The notes below the pieces were generated by a model that had not been told where the DNA came from, ran no database searches, and saw only the letters and a list, made by a program, of their open reading frames with translations. Both the position numbers and the translations under genes were made by a program. 20,134 bases of DNA, taken from IMG/VR virus record IMGVR_UViG_3300028025_007030, positions 1 to 20,134 of that record; one strand, written 5' to 3'. This document shows positions 1-7,125 of the stretch, piece by piece. Within the stretch, counting starts at the first letter, position 1. Each line of letters opens with the position of its first letter. Source of the DNA: a virus.

Positions 1-80
1 TGTGGAGATATAATTGTTGAATCTTCTTTTAATATTCTTTTAGATTCAAATTTTTCTAAATATTTTTCTATAGGTCCCAT
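1..80 (-). CDS. 5' end of an unidentified gene, cut by the left edge
   Basis: An ATG at 78-80 opens a frame that stays open to the window edge, giving 26 complete codons that begin MGPIEKYLEKFESKRILKED. It starts 13 bases after the stop of the gene at 94-897. The A-rich leader (AAAAAATAAATT before ATG) matches other starts in this window. The visible part is charged and probably helical. The family cannot be recognised from so little sequence. It is called a gene because of strand, spacing and leader rather than homology. Confidence 0.55.
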   Translation of the reverse strand, partial: MGPIEKYLEKFESKRILKEDSTIISP

Positions 81-93
81 AATTTATTTTTTA

Positions 94-897
94 TCACCAA
101 AATCCTGAAAATGAGGATTTTAAACCTAATAATTTAGCATATCTTGGTAATCTACATGACCAATATGAAGGTTTAGTTCTATCTGTTTTATTTTTACAAT
201 CATGACGTGCAGCAAATGCTCTACGTGCTTTAGGGTCATTTATTTTAGCAGACATTCCTGCTTGTCCAAAGGATACTTTTTTAACTTTACCTTTATCTCT
301 AACGTAAACGTAGAATTTTTTAGATCCACCGCGTTTTGGTTTTCCAATTGGTGGAGTTTTCTTTTTATCTTCGGCTTCGTCTAATTTATCTTCCTCCAAC
401 ATAGGTAAATCTAAAGGTACTTTTTCTTCAAGTATTTTAATATCTTTTTCCTTTACTTTGATTTCCTTTTTACCTGTCATTGTATCATAGATAGATCTAA
501 GGTAAACCCAATCACCATCTCTTCCTATAATGTCGTATTCTTCACCTTCAAATTCTACAGATTCATATATTCCGTATTCACCTAAATTAGTTTCAAGTAA
601 AATTTCTTTGTCATCGTCATTTACATGAATAATTTCACGTAAATATAAGTAACGAGCTTCCGACCATAAATTAAGGAAAGCTTTGGAACCATAACGGAAC
701 GTGTTTTCGGTTAGTGGTAATTTATTATCCACGTGATAACGCAGATTTTCCGATAATATATCTTTTTTAACTAAACTTTCGTTTAATACTACACCAGCAT
801 TACCTGTATTATCACAATCATGGCAACCACAATTGCATTTATCTTTTTTAGGGGGAGTAGATAATACTTCTTTTATTAAATGTCTTAAACGTTCCAT
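94..897 (-). CDS. Conserved phage protein with N-terminal Cys cluster and structural-protein-type C terminus
   Basis: A 267-residue protein with three visible parts. Residues 21-28 form a tight cluster, CNCGCHDC (four Cys and one His in eight residues), that could bind a metal. Residues about 50-165 hold a conserved-looking segment with DNKLPLTENTFRYGS and TNLGEYGIYE. A Lys/Pro-rich linker (about 175-190) leads to a basic C-terminal module (about 192-258) with the pattern KKFYVYVRDKGKVKKVSFG ... RRAFAARHDC ... YWSCRLPRY. From memory, this C-terminal module recurs at the ends of prohead or other structural proteins in marine T4-like phages, which suggests a head-assembly or virion role. The start follows the TAG stop of the 909-2135 gene by 11 bases. 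It ends in TGA followed at once by TAA. The exact function is unknown. Confidence 0.8.
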   Translation of the reverse strand: MERLRHLIKEVLSTPPKKDKCNCGCHDCDNTGNAGVVLNESLVKKDILSENLRYHVDNKLPLTENTFRYGSKAFLNLWSEARYLYLREIIHVNDDDKEILLETNLGEYGIYESVEFEGEEYDIIGRDGDWVYLRSIYDTMTGKKEIKVKEKDIKILEEKVPLDLPMLEEDKLDEAEDKKKTPPIGKPKRGGSKKFYVYVRDKGKVKKVSFGQAGMSAKINDPKARRAFAARHDCKNKTDRTKPSYWSCRLPRYAKLLGLKSSFSGFW

Positions 898-908
898 ATT
901 GATAAATA

Positions 909-2135
909 CTATTTATTTGTTCTAATGTTCATTCGTAAAGGTAATACTTTACCAGCAGCATTCCTAGCTACAATTTGATATACTAAAGGAACTCTTTTTC
1001 CACCCTCTAGTACTTCACTTTCAGTTTCAATTCGAACTTCAAGTACTTTTGTTGAGGGACCAGGATATTTTACTTTAACTGAATCTGATTTTAGGTCACC
1101 TACCATTTTATAAGCATCCTCTGGGGTTGCTACGTGGTAAATAAATAATTTCCCTCCAGGTTTTTCTCTAACATACCAATAACCAAATCCAAAGGATGAA
1201 GCTAAAAGATTTTTTACTTTATCTAAATCAACTCCACTAACAGATTCCCAATTGTTTGGTGCACCTGTTTGGTTAATATAGTTATTTAATCCATCTGCTA
1301 TTCTTTGAGAATCAATTCCTAAAGTATCAAATATATCTGCAAATAATGGGTTATCTCCAGATTTAGATTTATCAAATATTACTTTGCCTTCTTTATCGAA
1401 TACAATAAATGGTATATTTCCACCATTGTAAATAGCAGAACCACCAACATTTTTAATTGATAGATAATAATCTTGGTTTGGAGCTTTAATTATAATATCT
1501 GCAATAGTTGGGCCTATTTCTTTTGGTCCATCAAATGAAAGTTGTCTTGAAGTATCAGATGCACCAGCAAATGAAATGTCTTCTGAAGTAATTTTGGTTG
1601 GGTCTATTTCTAAAGTAGTAAATATTTGTTTTACTTCATAATCTTCAATTGAATCTAAAGGAGTTCCAGCAAATGATTTTAGTTTACCAAGTAAACCTTG
1701 TTCATATTTTTCACCTTCATTTGCTCCACCTGCTAAAGTAATTTGTACTTGACCTTCACCTTCTAAATCAAATTCAAACATATTGTATTTTGAACTATCG
1801 TTAGGTCCTTCTTTAGGACTATATACTTTAACTTTAGGTGAATTAAATACTTTATTTAAAATTTCGATAAATTTATCTTTATCTATTTTATTAATATTAC
1901 CTATTCTATAGGTATCTTTCATTTTAGATAAACCAGCTTCTTTACCTTCTTTTGAGTTAACTATAGAATCAATTGCTTTACGCGTATTAGCTGCTTTAGT
2001 TCCCTCTCTTAAATCAATATTATGTTTAAACAATTCACGTTCTATTAATAACATATCTTGTTTATTTTTTAAATCAGGGTATCCTTTAGGAAACTTGTAA
2101 GCTATACTATGTAAAAATTGTTCTAAAATATCCAT
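909..2135 (-). CDS. Conserved phage protein, possible PD-(D/E)XK nuclease-like fold
   Basis: A 408-residue soluble protein with no signal peptide or membrane segment. The middle resembles a divergent PD-(D/E)XK nuclease core: a helix with E142/E145 (GEKYEQGLLG), then a strand with D213 (TIADIII), then a strand ending S226-I-K228 (YYLSIKNVGG). The usual D/E before xK is Ser here, so catalysis is doubtful and the fold may be kept only for binding. The N terminus is helical and Lys-rich. The C-terminal 100 residues are mixed alpha/beta with no motif I recognise. It begins at a TAATG overlap with the 2135-2608 gene, so the two are probably translationally coupled. It is certainly a gene, but the nuclease link is inference from spacing and secondary-structure expectation. 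Confidence 0.75.
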   Translation of the reverse strand: MDILEQFLHSIAYKFPKGYPDLKNKQDMLLIERELFKHNIDLREGTKAANTRKAIDSIVNSKEGKEAGLSKMKDTYRIGNINKIDKDKFIEILNKVFNSPKVKVYSPKEGPNDSSKYNMFEFDLEGEGQVQITLAGGANEGEKYEQGLLGKLKSFAGTPLDSIEDYEVKQIFTTLEIDPTKITSEDISFAGASDTSRQLSFDGPKEIGPTIADIIIKAPNQDYYLSIKNVGGSAIYNGGNIPFIVFDKEGKVIFDKSKSGDNPLFADIFDTLGIDSQRIADGLNNYINQTGAPNNWESVSGVDLDKVKNLLASSFGFGYWYVREKPGGKLFIYHVATPEDAYKMVGDLKSDSVKVKYPGPSTKVLEVRIETESEVLEGGKRVPLVYQIVARNAAGKVLPLRMNIRTNK

Positions 2136-2608
2136 TATGCCTCTGGTGTTTCTGCTGGTGGGGTTTCTTCTGGGGTTTCTGCAGGAGGGGTTTCTTCAGT
2201 TGGTGGGATACCTAAATCGGCTTCACCTTCTGCTCCTTCTCCACCTTTAACTCCATATCTTAAAATATTAGCTATAGATTGTGCTGCTCTTTCTTCTTCA
2301 GGTAAATTTAATAGGTAATATTTTTTACCTTCAACTTGAGCAATCCAACTACGTTTACCATAAATTAAATAAAAATTTTGATCATTTTTTAAATTAATTC
2401 TAAATGTGGTAGGACGTGGAGCAACCCAATCAATTGAAGCTAAAAAGCTATCGTATTCTGGGGTAAGCAAATCAACTAGAACTTCTTTTAATTCAGGGAA
2501 TTTGGTTAGCTCATCATATTGTACAGCTTCTTCAGGTGTAATCGTTTGATTTGAGTACACTTGTTTGATTAAAACCCTTAATCTATTTTGAAGTTCTTTG
2601 CGAGTCAT
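2135..2608 (-). CDS. Hypothetical phage protein with Pro/Glu repeat tail
   Basis: A 157-residue protein of unknown family. The N terminus (MTRKELQNRLRVLIKQVYSN) is a basic amphipathic helix of the same flavour as the starts of neighbouring proteins. The middle (about 60-118) looks like a small beta-rich domain. Residues about 133-157 are a low-complexity acidic tail built from ETPPAETPE units, encoded by a 27-base tandem repeat. It overlaps both neighbours by one base through TAATG junctions (2606-2610 and 2133-2137), pointing to coupled translation in one operon. No catalytic motif is visible. Its place among other acidic or helical small proteins suggests a virion-assembly or accessory role, but this is inference. 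Confidence 0.7.
   Translation of the reverse strand: MTRKELQNRLRVLIKQVYSNQTITPEEAVQYDELTKFPELKEVLVDLLTPEYDSFLASIDWVAPRPTTFRINLKNDQNFYLIYGKRSWIAQVEGKKYYLLNLPEEERAAQSIANILRYGVKGGEGAEGEADLGIPPTEETPPAETPEETPPAETPEA
2142..2195 (-). repeat. 27-base tandem repeat coding for Pro/Glu tail
   Basis: Two adjacent imperfect 27-base units (2142-2168 and 2169-2195) encode the repeated ETPPAETPE tail of the 2135-2608 protein. Differences are few, consistent with a duplication inside the gene. It is in frame, so repeat-number change would alter only tail length. Confidence 0.75.
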
Positions 2609-3297
2609 TATTTTTTAAGTTTAGCTAAAACAACTTCTTTAATTTTTGCTTTCATAGCCTGTGAAGTAGCAATTTTACCTGCTTTTTCATCAGACATTCC
2701 TTTATCTTTTAAAGTATCGTATATTTCACCTCTTTTTTTAACTTGTTTTTTAGACATTTTTTCATCAAGAGATGCACCGTTTACTATAGAATCGATTTGA
2801 GGTTCTTTTAATTCAAAATCAAGGTAATGTTTTACACTTGACATCATGTTTTTAGCAGTAGTAATTTTTGATTGTAACCAAGCCGGAAAATCAACTTCTT
2901 GTTCACCTTCAAACCCGTCCATCATTTTATAAAGATCCATAGCATATTTACCAATTTGGTAAAGTTCAGCTTTAATCATATGTGGTTCATTGTCTTGGTG
3001 GCCTATATCAAGATCTTCATCTAATTCTGTTTGCTTTTCATTTAAAGGCTTAGATAAAGCCGCTTGAATCATTTCTTTTAATTTTTGTTCTTGATCCATT
3101 GGTTCTTCAGTTGTTGGTTCCTCAATACTATTAGCTGACTTTTTTTTAACCTGGTTTACGGCAGTAGAATAAGCTACTCGCTCAGCCTCTCTGCCGTACT
3201 TTTTTACCAAATTGTCTCTTCGAGAATTAACGATGGCTAAAAATTTGTCGTAAATTTCTTTTGATTCATCAGATGAAAATGCCTCGTTAATATTCAT
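2608..3297 (-). CDS. Conserved helical phage protein of unknown function
   Basis: A 229-residue, mostly alpha-helical, charged protein. Three parts can be seen. An N-terminal helical segment (about 12-52) contains KKYGREAERVAYSTAVNQVK. A central segment (about 96-172) has the pattern DIGHQDNEPHMIKAELYQIG, then DFPAWLQSKITTAKNMM and SVKHYLDFE. A C-terminal segment (about 184-216) contains YDTLKDKGMSDEKAGKIATS. The central part resembles a family I know as a conserved hypothetical in many T4-like marine phages. The N- and C-terminal helical pairs resemble short ChaB-like or DNA-binding-like motifs of phage proteins. No enzyme motif is seen. The start lies 3 bases after the stop of the histone-like gene, and the stop overlaps the next start (TAATG). 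Confidence 0.75.
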   Translation of the reverse strand: MNINEAFSSDESKEIYDKFLAIVNSRRDNLVKKYGREAERVAYSTAVNQVKKKSANSIEEPTTEEPMDQEQKLKEMIQAALSKPLNEKQTELDEDLDIGHQDNEPHMIKAELYQIGKYAMDLYKMMDGFEGEQEVDFPAWLQSKITTAKNMMSSVKHYLDFELKEPQIDSIVNGASLDEKMSKKQVKKRGEIYDTLKDKGMSDEKAGKIATSQAMKAKIKEVVLAKLKK

Positions 3298-3300
3298 TTT

Positions 3301-3474
3301 TTAAGCTGCTTTGTCTTCTGCAGTTGAAGTTTTCTTAAATTCAGCGGCCAATTTTTTAATTGTATTAGCTGCACTACGTGCTCTACCACGAGCGGCTTTA
3401 GATGATTTTGAATGATCTGCTTCTAAAGCTGCTACCGCTTCTTTGATTGCGTTTAAAATTTCAGTTGTGTTCAT
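3301..3474 (-). CDS. Small histone H1-like protein
   Basis: A 57-residue protein starting MNTTEILNAIKEAVAALEAD. Its composition is rich in Ala, Lys and Ser. It pairs an acidic N-terminal helix with a basic region (about 23-48) containing SKSSKAARGRARSAANTIKK and a second helix ending in KLAAEFKK. This layout (short helix, SKA(A/G)xRxR, helix with Lys) matches small histone H1/Hc1-like proteins found across Bacteroidota and some of their phages. The probable role is nucleic-acid binding, either compaction of phage DNA or modulation of host nucleoid or transcription. It sits between the acidic protein (3504-3974) and the helical protein (2608-3297), in the same direction with 29- and 3-base gaps. 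The start is the only ATG giving the full first helix. The family call is by pattern, not alignment. Confidence 0.7.
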   Translation of the reverse strand: MNTTEILNAIKEAVAALEADHSKSSKAARGRARSAANTIKKLAAEFKKTSTAEDKAA

Positions 3475-3503
3475 AGATTTTATTTTTATATAAATTTAAT
3501 TGT

Positions 3504-3974
3504 TTACTGTTCTCCTCCACCAATATATTCGCTAACGAAAAATTTCAGTGTGTTTCCTACTTGTGTTTCAAGTTTCTCATTATTCATACCTTTTGCAATT
3601 TGAAATGCTTTCATCAAATGATCCATAAGATCAGCTTCAGTACCTTTCATATCAGCTGCAAGATCTTCTATACCCCCACCACCATCAACAGGTGTATCTT
3701 CAGCAGGTATATCTTCTATAGGTGCATCTTCAGCAGGTATATCTTCAGTTTCAGTGTCAGTTACTTCAACATCTGCTTCTTCGTCTTTTTTCTTTTTTGC
3801 CTCATCTAGGTCTTCATCACTATTTAATTCAGCAATAATCATCTCACGAATTTTATCGCGCATATTACCTTCATTAATACCATGAATATTAGTGTTTTTA
3901 CCTATTATAGTATTTAAATTCTCTAAAGCTTTACTTTCTTTCAAGAATTTTTTTAAATCAAAATTATCTGCCAT
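3504..3974 (-). CDS. Acidic phage protein with Asp/Glu/Pro repeat
   Basis: A 156-residue, strongly acidic protein. Residues 1-58 are helical and include IREMIIAELNSDEDLDE. A short Lys patch (AKKKKDEEA) follows, then a low-complexity block (about 70-98) of EDIPAEDAPIEDIPAEDTP type encoded by a 30-base direct repeat. The C terminus (about 104-156) is a predicted helical domain, DLAADMKGTEADLMDHLMKA and KFFVSEYIGGGEQ. No enzymatic motif is visible. Acidic flexible proteins beside small basic proteins in phage operons can be scaffold, core or internal head proteins, but nothing here proves that. The leader is A/T-only (AATAAAAAATAAAAA before ATG), the typical start context of this window. It lies 3 bases from the stop of the GAF-like gene. 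Confidence 0.7.
   Translation of the reverse strand: MADNFDLKKFLKESKALENLNTIIGKNTNIHGINEGNMRDKIREMIIAELNSDEDLDEAKKKKDEEADVEVTDTETEDIPAEDAPIEDIPAEDTPVDGGGGIEDLAADMKGTEADLMDHLMKAFQIAKGMNNEKLETQVGNTLKFFVSEYIGGGEQ
3691..3750 (-). repeat. 30-base direct tandem repeat in acidic gene
   Basis: Two adjacent 30-base units at 3691-3720 and 3721-3750 differ at only a few bases, mostly at the ends. They encode the repeated (E/P)EDIPAEDxP block of the acidic protein. The repeat is in frame and looks like a recent local duplication. Confidence 0.75.
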
Positions 3975-3977
3975 TTT

Positions 3978-4601
3978 TTATTTTTTATTATTTGGGTATA
4001 AATATTCGGAAAGTAATGTTCCTATTACTCCTACTTTTTGTCTTATAAATATCCATTCAGGAGTTACAACATTGTGTTCGTCTATAAATGATATCCCCAT
4101 CACACCTATTAAATGATTATTTAAATCATATAATCCAACCATACATAATGATTTTGTTTTAAATTGTGATGTTAATACATCAACTCCAAATGTATTTTCT
4201 TCTACTTCTACATCTAAAATTTCAAGTTCTCCATGTTGATGTACTTGAGATAAAGCTTTACTAAATAAAGATACTGGGATGTTTTGGAATGTTGTTTGTA
4301 GAGGAGGAAGTACAGGGTTACATTTTTCATAAAATACAGAAAATTTCTGGATGGATTTTCCTGTTGGGTAAAAATGCCCTCCATTGTGGAATTGGGCTAT
4401 CCAAACTCGATCACAATTTAATTCTTGCATTATGTCTTCTAATTGATGGTCAATTAAATTACTAGCTTCTAATGCTTCAGCCATTAAAGTATTTTTAGAC
4501 TGTTTTTCCATTTTTAATTTAACCCAACTAACAATTATAGGGCCAACTACTGCTGTTATTAAAGCAACAATTATAGTTGTTATCATTGCAAAAGTTTCCA
4601 T
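3978..4601 (-). CDS. Membrane-anchored GAF-like protein
   Basis: A 207-residue protein. Residues about 6-27 form one strong hydrophobic segment (MITTIIVALITAVVGPIIVS) followed by a Lys-rich stretch (WVKLKMEKQSK), so the N terminus is probably outside and the rest cytoplasmic. A helix (about 37-62) leads into a domain that looks like a divergent GAF/PAS-type sensor. Its key patterns are D64-RVWIAQFHNGG-75, SIQKFSVFYE and a C-terminal block SLCMVGLYD...LIGVMGISF. GAF domains bind small ligands or mediate dimerisation. No output domain such as a kinase or cyclase is present. The start overlaps the stop of the zinc-ribbon gene (TAATG). It might act in lysis timing or host sensing, but that is speculation. 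The membrane segment is solid, the GAF call moderate. Confidence 0.75.
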   Translation of the reverse strand: METFAMITTIIVALITAVVGPIIVSWVKLKMEKQSKNTLMAEALEASNLIDHQLEDIMQELNCDRVWIAQFHNGGHFYPTGKSIQKFSVFYEKCNPVLPPLQTTFQNIPVSLFSKALSQVHQHGELEILDVEVEENTFGVDVLTSQFKTKSLCMVGLYDLNNHLIGVMGISFIDEHNVVTPEWIFIRQKVGVIGTLLSEYLYPNNKK

Positions 4602-5173
4602 TATTTTTTTAATGAATTTAAATAGTTAATTACTTCGTCTAGGGATTCTTTTGCTCTTTCTTTATTAATCCCACCAACCCATCTTTCTACATCACCTGCT
4701 TCAGTAACAAAACTATCATTACTTTCTGATAATTTATCTTCTATAAAACTTTTATATTCTTCTATTTGATTGTCGATTTCTTTATTAAAGGTATCTCTTA
4801 AGTACTCTTCCCATTTACCTTCTAATTTAAGTTTAGTTTCAAATTTTGCTCTACAATCCAAGCAACAATTATATGATTTAAAATAAAATGGGTCTAATTG
4901 TCCATCCATTATTTGTTTACAGTCGGGACAAAATAAAGGAACAGCTGCTTTTTTAAATTTGTCTAATTTGGTAATATTTTCTTTAATACCATCTCTAATT
5001 GTCCAAGTTTTACCACCTTGTTCCCAAATATCACCTTCTTTATGTTCTTCTTGAACTTCACCATTGTATCCAATCCCAACTGTAGTTTTATTTCCGTGTT
5101 TACCTTTTATAAGGTTACGTAAACGTTCTACATCTCGTTTTTGAAATTCTTTTTTTAATACTGAATCTGACAT
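4601..5173 (-). CDS. Conserved phage zinc-ribbon protein of unknown function
   Basis: A 190-residue protein. The N terminus has a helical basic segment (KKEFQKRDVERLRNLIKGKH) and a beta segment GDIWEQGGKTWTIRDGIKEN. It is followed by a zinc-ribbon-like core with C82-PDC-85 and a second pair among C103, C104 and C107 (YNCCLDC). The C-terminal half (about 110-190) is a long charged helical region. This arrangement (EFQKRDVER at the start, then TWTIK-type strand, then FCPxC) matches a conserved hypothetical family I recall from T4-like marine phages. A structural zinc site is likely; the role is unknown. It overlaps both neighbours by TAATG junctions, so it is tightly coupled to the HAD phosphatase before it and the GAF-like protein after it. 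Confidence 0.8.
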   Translation of the reverse strand: MSDSVLKKEFQKRDVERLRNLIKGKHGNKTTVGIGYNGEVQEEHKEGDIWEQGGKTWTIRDGIKENITKLDKFKKAAVPLFCPDCKQIMDGQLDPFYFKSYNCCLDCRAKFETKLKLEGKWEEYLRDTFNKEIDNQIEEYKSFIEDKLSESNDSFVTEAGDVERWVGGINKERAKESLDEVINYLNSLKK

Positions 5174-5706
5174 TATAATCCTAGTTGTTTAAGTTGTTCT
5201 ATGGTGCTATTTGCAGAAGTATGTAATATTCCTATTCCACCAGCTTCATTCCATCTATTAATAGTATCTTCTCTATCGTCTATAAGTATTTTATTTTTAC
5301 CCGAAAAATCAGATTTAAATTTAGCAGGTCTAAAATAAATATTTTTCATCCCGTCTAAACGTTGAACCCAATCGCGTTTTCCTTCTCTAGATTCTGGGTT
5401 ATATGTAGGGGCTGTTAGAATATAAGGGTTATATGGTTTAATATAGTTCCATAATTCTTGTCCTCCAGGTTGCCAATTTAAATCAGCCCAATATTGGTAT
5501 TCGGTAATTCCTTTTTCCTTTAAACTATTGTTAAATAGGTTCCAAAACCCATCTCTATCTTGTGAATCAGCATGGCTAGTAGATTTACTAGTTAATTCTT
5601 CATATCCTCTATCAAAATCAACTAATACACCATCCATATCACAAAAAATGATATATTTTGGTTTGATTGCCTCGTATAAATCTAATAGTGTAGGTGTTTT
5701 TTTCAT
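5173..5706 (-). CDS. HAD-family phosphatase, probably a 5'(3')-deoxyribonucleotidase-like enzyme
   Basis: A 177-residue protein with a full set of HAD motifs. Motif I is D23-M-D25-GVLVDF, with the nucleophile Asp and the acid/base Asp both present. Motif II is T98 in PYILTAP. A Lys (K110, SREGKRDW) fits motif III. Motif IV is D143-D144 in ILIDDREDTI. Length and the VLVDF form of motif I fit phage-encoded 5' nucleotidase, deoxy (NT5C-type) enzymes, which remove phosphate from nucleoside monophosphates and adjust the nucleotide pool. It could also be a polynucleotide 3'-phosphatase-type HAD. It ends at a TAATG overlap with the zinc-ribbon gene and starts 18 bases after the nucleotidyltransferase fusion, within the nucleotide-enzyme cluster. 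Confidence 0.85.
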   Translation of the reverse strand: MKKTPTLLDLYEAIKPKYIIFCDMDGVLVDFDRGYEELTSKSTSHADSQDRDGFWNLFNNSLKEKGITEYQYWADLNWQPGGQELWNYIKPYNPYILTAPTYNPESREGKRDWVQRLDGMKNIYFRPAKFKSDFSGKNKILIDDREDTINRWNEAGGIGILHTSANSTIEQLKQLGL

Positions 5707-5724
5707 ATTAAAATTTAGGCAAAT

Positions 5725-7125
5725 TTACAACATATCTTTTACTCGTTCAAGTAATTCTTCATTAAAATCAACTCCATGTCGAAATTTAAATTGTTTTTCT
5801 AATTTTTCTGTTGAAAATCCTTTATCTTTTAACAATAAGTAAGCTCCTAAATCAGCATCCATTTCATTATCTTTTGAATACGGGCCTGTATGTCCTAAAA
5901 GTAAATGGGCTATTTCATGTGCTTCAACAATTTTCATGTCTTTGAAGTCTAAATCAGAGTTTACAAAAACTTCACCATCTAAAATAATTGTTTTACTTTC
6001 AGGGTAATAAAAACCATATCCATACTCCTCAAATAAAGGTTTTAAATTTGGATAGTTTTCGTTATTTTTAAAAACAACTAATATGTTTGTATCTGGTTTA
6101 AAGTTACTAGGATATGAAATTAAATCATCTTCTTTTTCTTCTTTTAAAACACCTTCAGTAATAGAATCCGTCCAATTTCTAAATATCATATTACCTTTTT
6201 CGTAAGCTTCACGTTCAATTTCAGGTAAATCTCCGTCTTCGTTTGTGTTTTGAGTTGAAATATTATTTAATTTACCATTACAATTTTGTTCATGGTGAAT
6301 CATTTCATGCGCAAATGAACGCATTACGTCTTTTGGATGACGATCCATTGTATATAATACTATAACTTGATTATTTGGATCATAATATGCTGTTTTACCA
6401 AAGAAATTTTCAGCATTTTCAGCATCGTCATCTACAAATTTAACTTTAGGTAAAGGTTGAATTTTCATTCCTTTACTTAACATGTATTGAATTAAAGAAG
6501 ACAACATTGTAGGGTAACTGAATTTGCTAGGTTCAGCATACATTATCTCGTTGAGTGGGGATTTTTGTAAAATAGACCAAACTTTGTCTTTTTCTTCGTC
6601 TGTTAGTTCAGTTGGGATATATGATTGGAATCTTTCTTTTTCTCCCCCAATTAAAGCAGCACGTGTATTAGTACCACTAATACGATCTTCTCCTTCTGAT
6701 TTGATTACAATGGTTTTAAAATTAGGATATTTTCCCTCTAGACTGTCAAAACGTTTTAAATCCCCTAAATCCATCTCACCTCGAATACCTACTACTGGGT
6801 AGTACATGGTTTCAGGGTTGTTTTTGATATAAGAAGTAACATCAGCTATTGGAGATGAGTTATCTGCTATTTTGATTTCAACATTAGGAGGTAAATATTT
6901 TTGATATATATCCCATACAGCTTTACTTTCCTCTTTAGTTACTCCATCTCTATCTTTATGACCAATTAAAACGATTACTTTATCAATGTTTGAGTTTTTA
7001 GCTACTTCATCTACTAATGCAAAATGACCTACTGTAGGTGGTTTAAATCCACCAGGTACTAAAGCAATATTTTTACTTTCTTGCTCTAAAATAGGTTGTA
7101 TAATTGATTTAACTAATAAATTCAT
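5725..7125 (-). CDS. Nucleotidyltransferase fused to two HExxH metallopeptidase-like segments
   Basis: A 466-residue multidomain protein. Residues about 18-190 are a cytidylyltransferase-like (HIGH-superfamily) nucleotidyltransferase. It shows G25-GFKPPTVGH-34 at the first strand/helix, VIVLIGHKDR after the second strand, and the late motif I149-SGTNTR-155, equivalent to the ISxTxxR of NMN/pantetheine-phosphate adenylyltransferases. Residues about 200-320 carry a zinc-metallopeptidase signature, H273-EMIH-277, with Glu candidates for the third ligand in E302-x-E304-x-E306. Residues about 335-466 carry a second one, H403-EIAH-407, followed by E421-MDAD-425. Both are gluzincin-like in spacing. 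The transferase's nucleotide substrate is not readable from sequence. The start overlaps the P-loop kinase gene by 17 bases. The fusion is unusual: see findings. Confidence 0.85.
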   Translation of the reverse strand: MNLLVKSIIQPILEQESKNIALVPGGFKPPTVGHFALVDEVAKNSNIDKVIVLIGHKDRDGVTKEESKAVWDIYQKYLPPNVEIKIADNSSPIADVTSYIKNNPETMYYPVVGIRGEMDLGDLKRFDSLEGKYPNFKTIVIKSEGEDRISGTNTRAALIGGEKERFQSYIPTELTDEEKDKVWSILQKSPLNEIMYAEPSKFSYPTMLSSLIQYMLSKGMKIQPLPKVKFVDDDAENAENFFGKTAYYDPNNQVIVLYTMDRHPKDVMRSFAHEMIHHEQNCNGKLNNISTQNTNEDGDLPEIEREAYEKGNMIFRNWTDSITEGVLKEEKEDDLISYPSNFKPDTNILVVFKNNENYPNLKPLFEEYGYGFYYPESKTIILDGEVFVNSDLDFKDMKIVEAHEIAHLLLGHTGPYSKDNEMDADLGAYLLLKDKGFSTEKLEKQFKFRHGVDFNEELLERVKDML

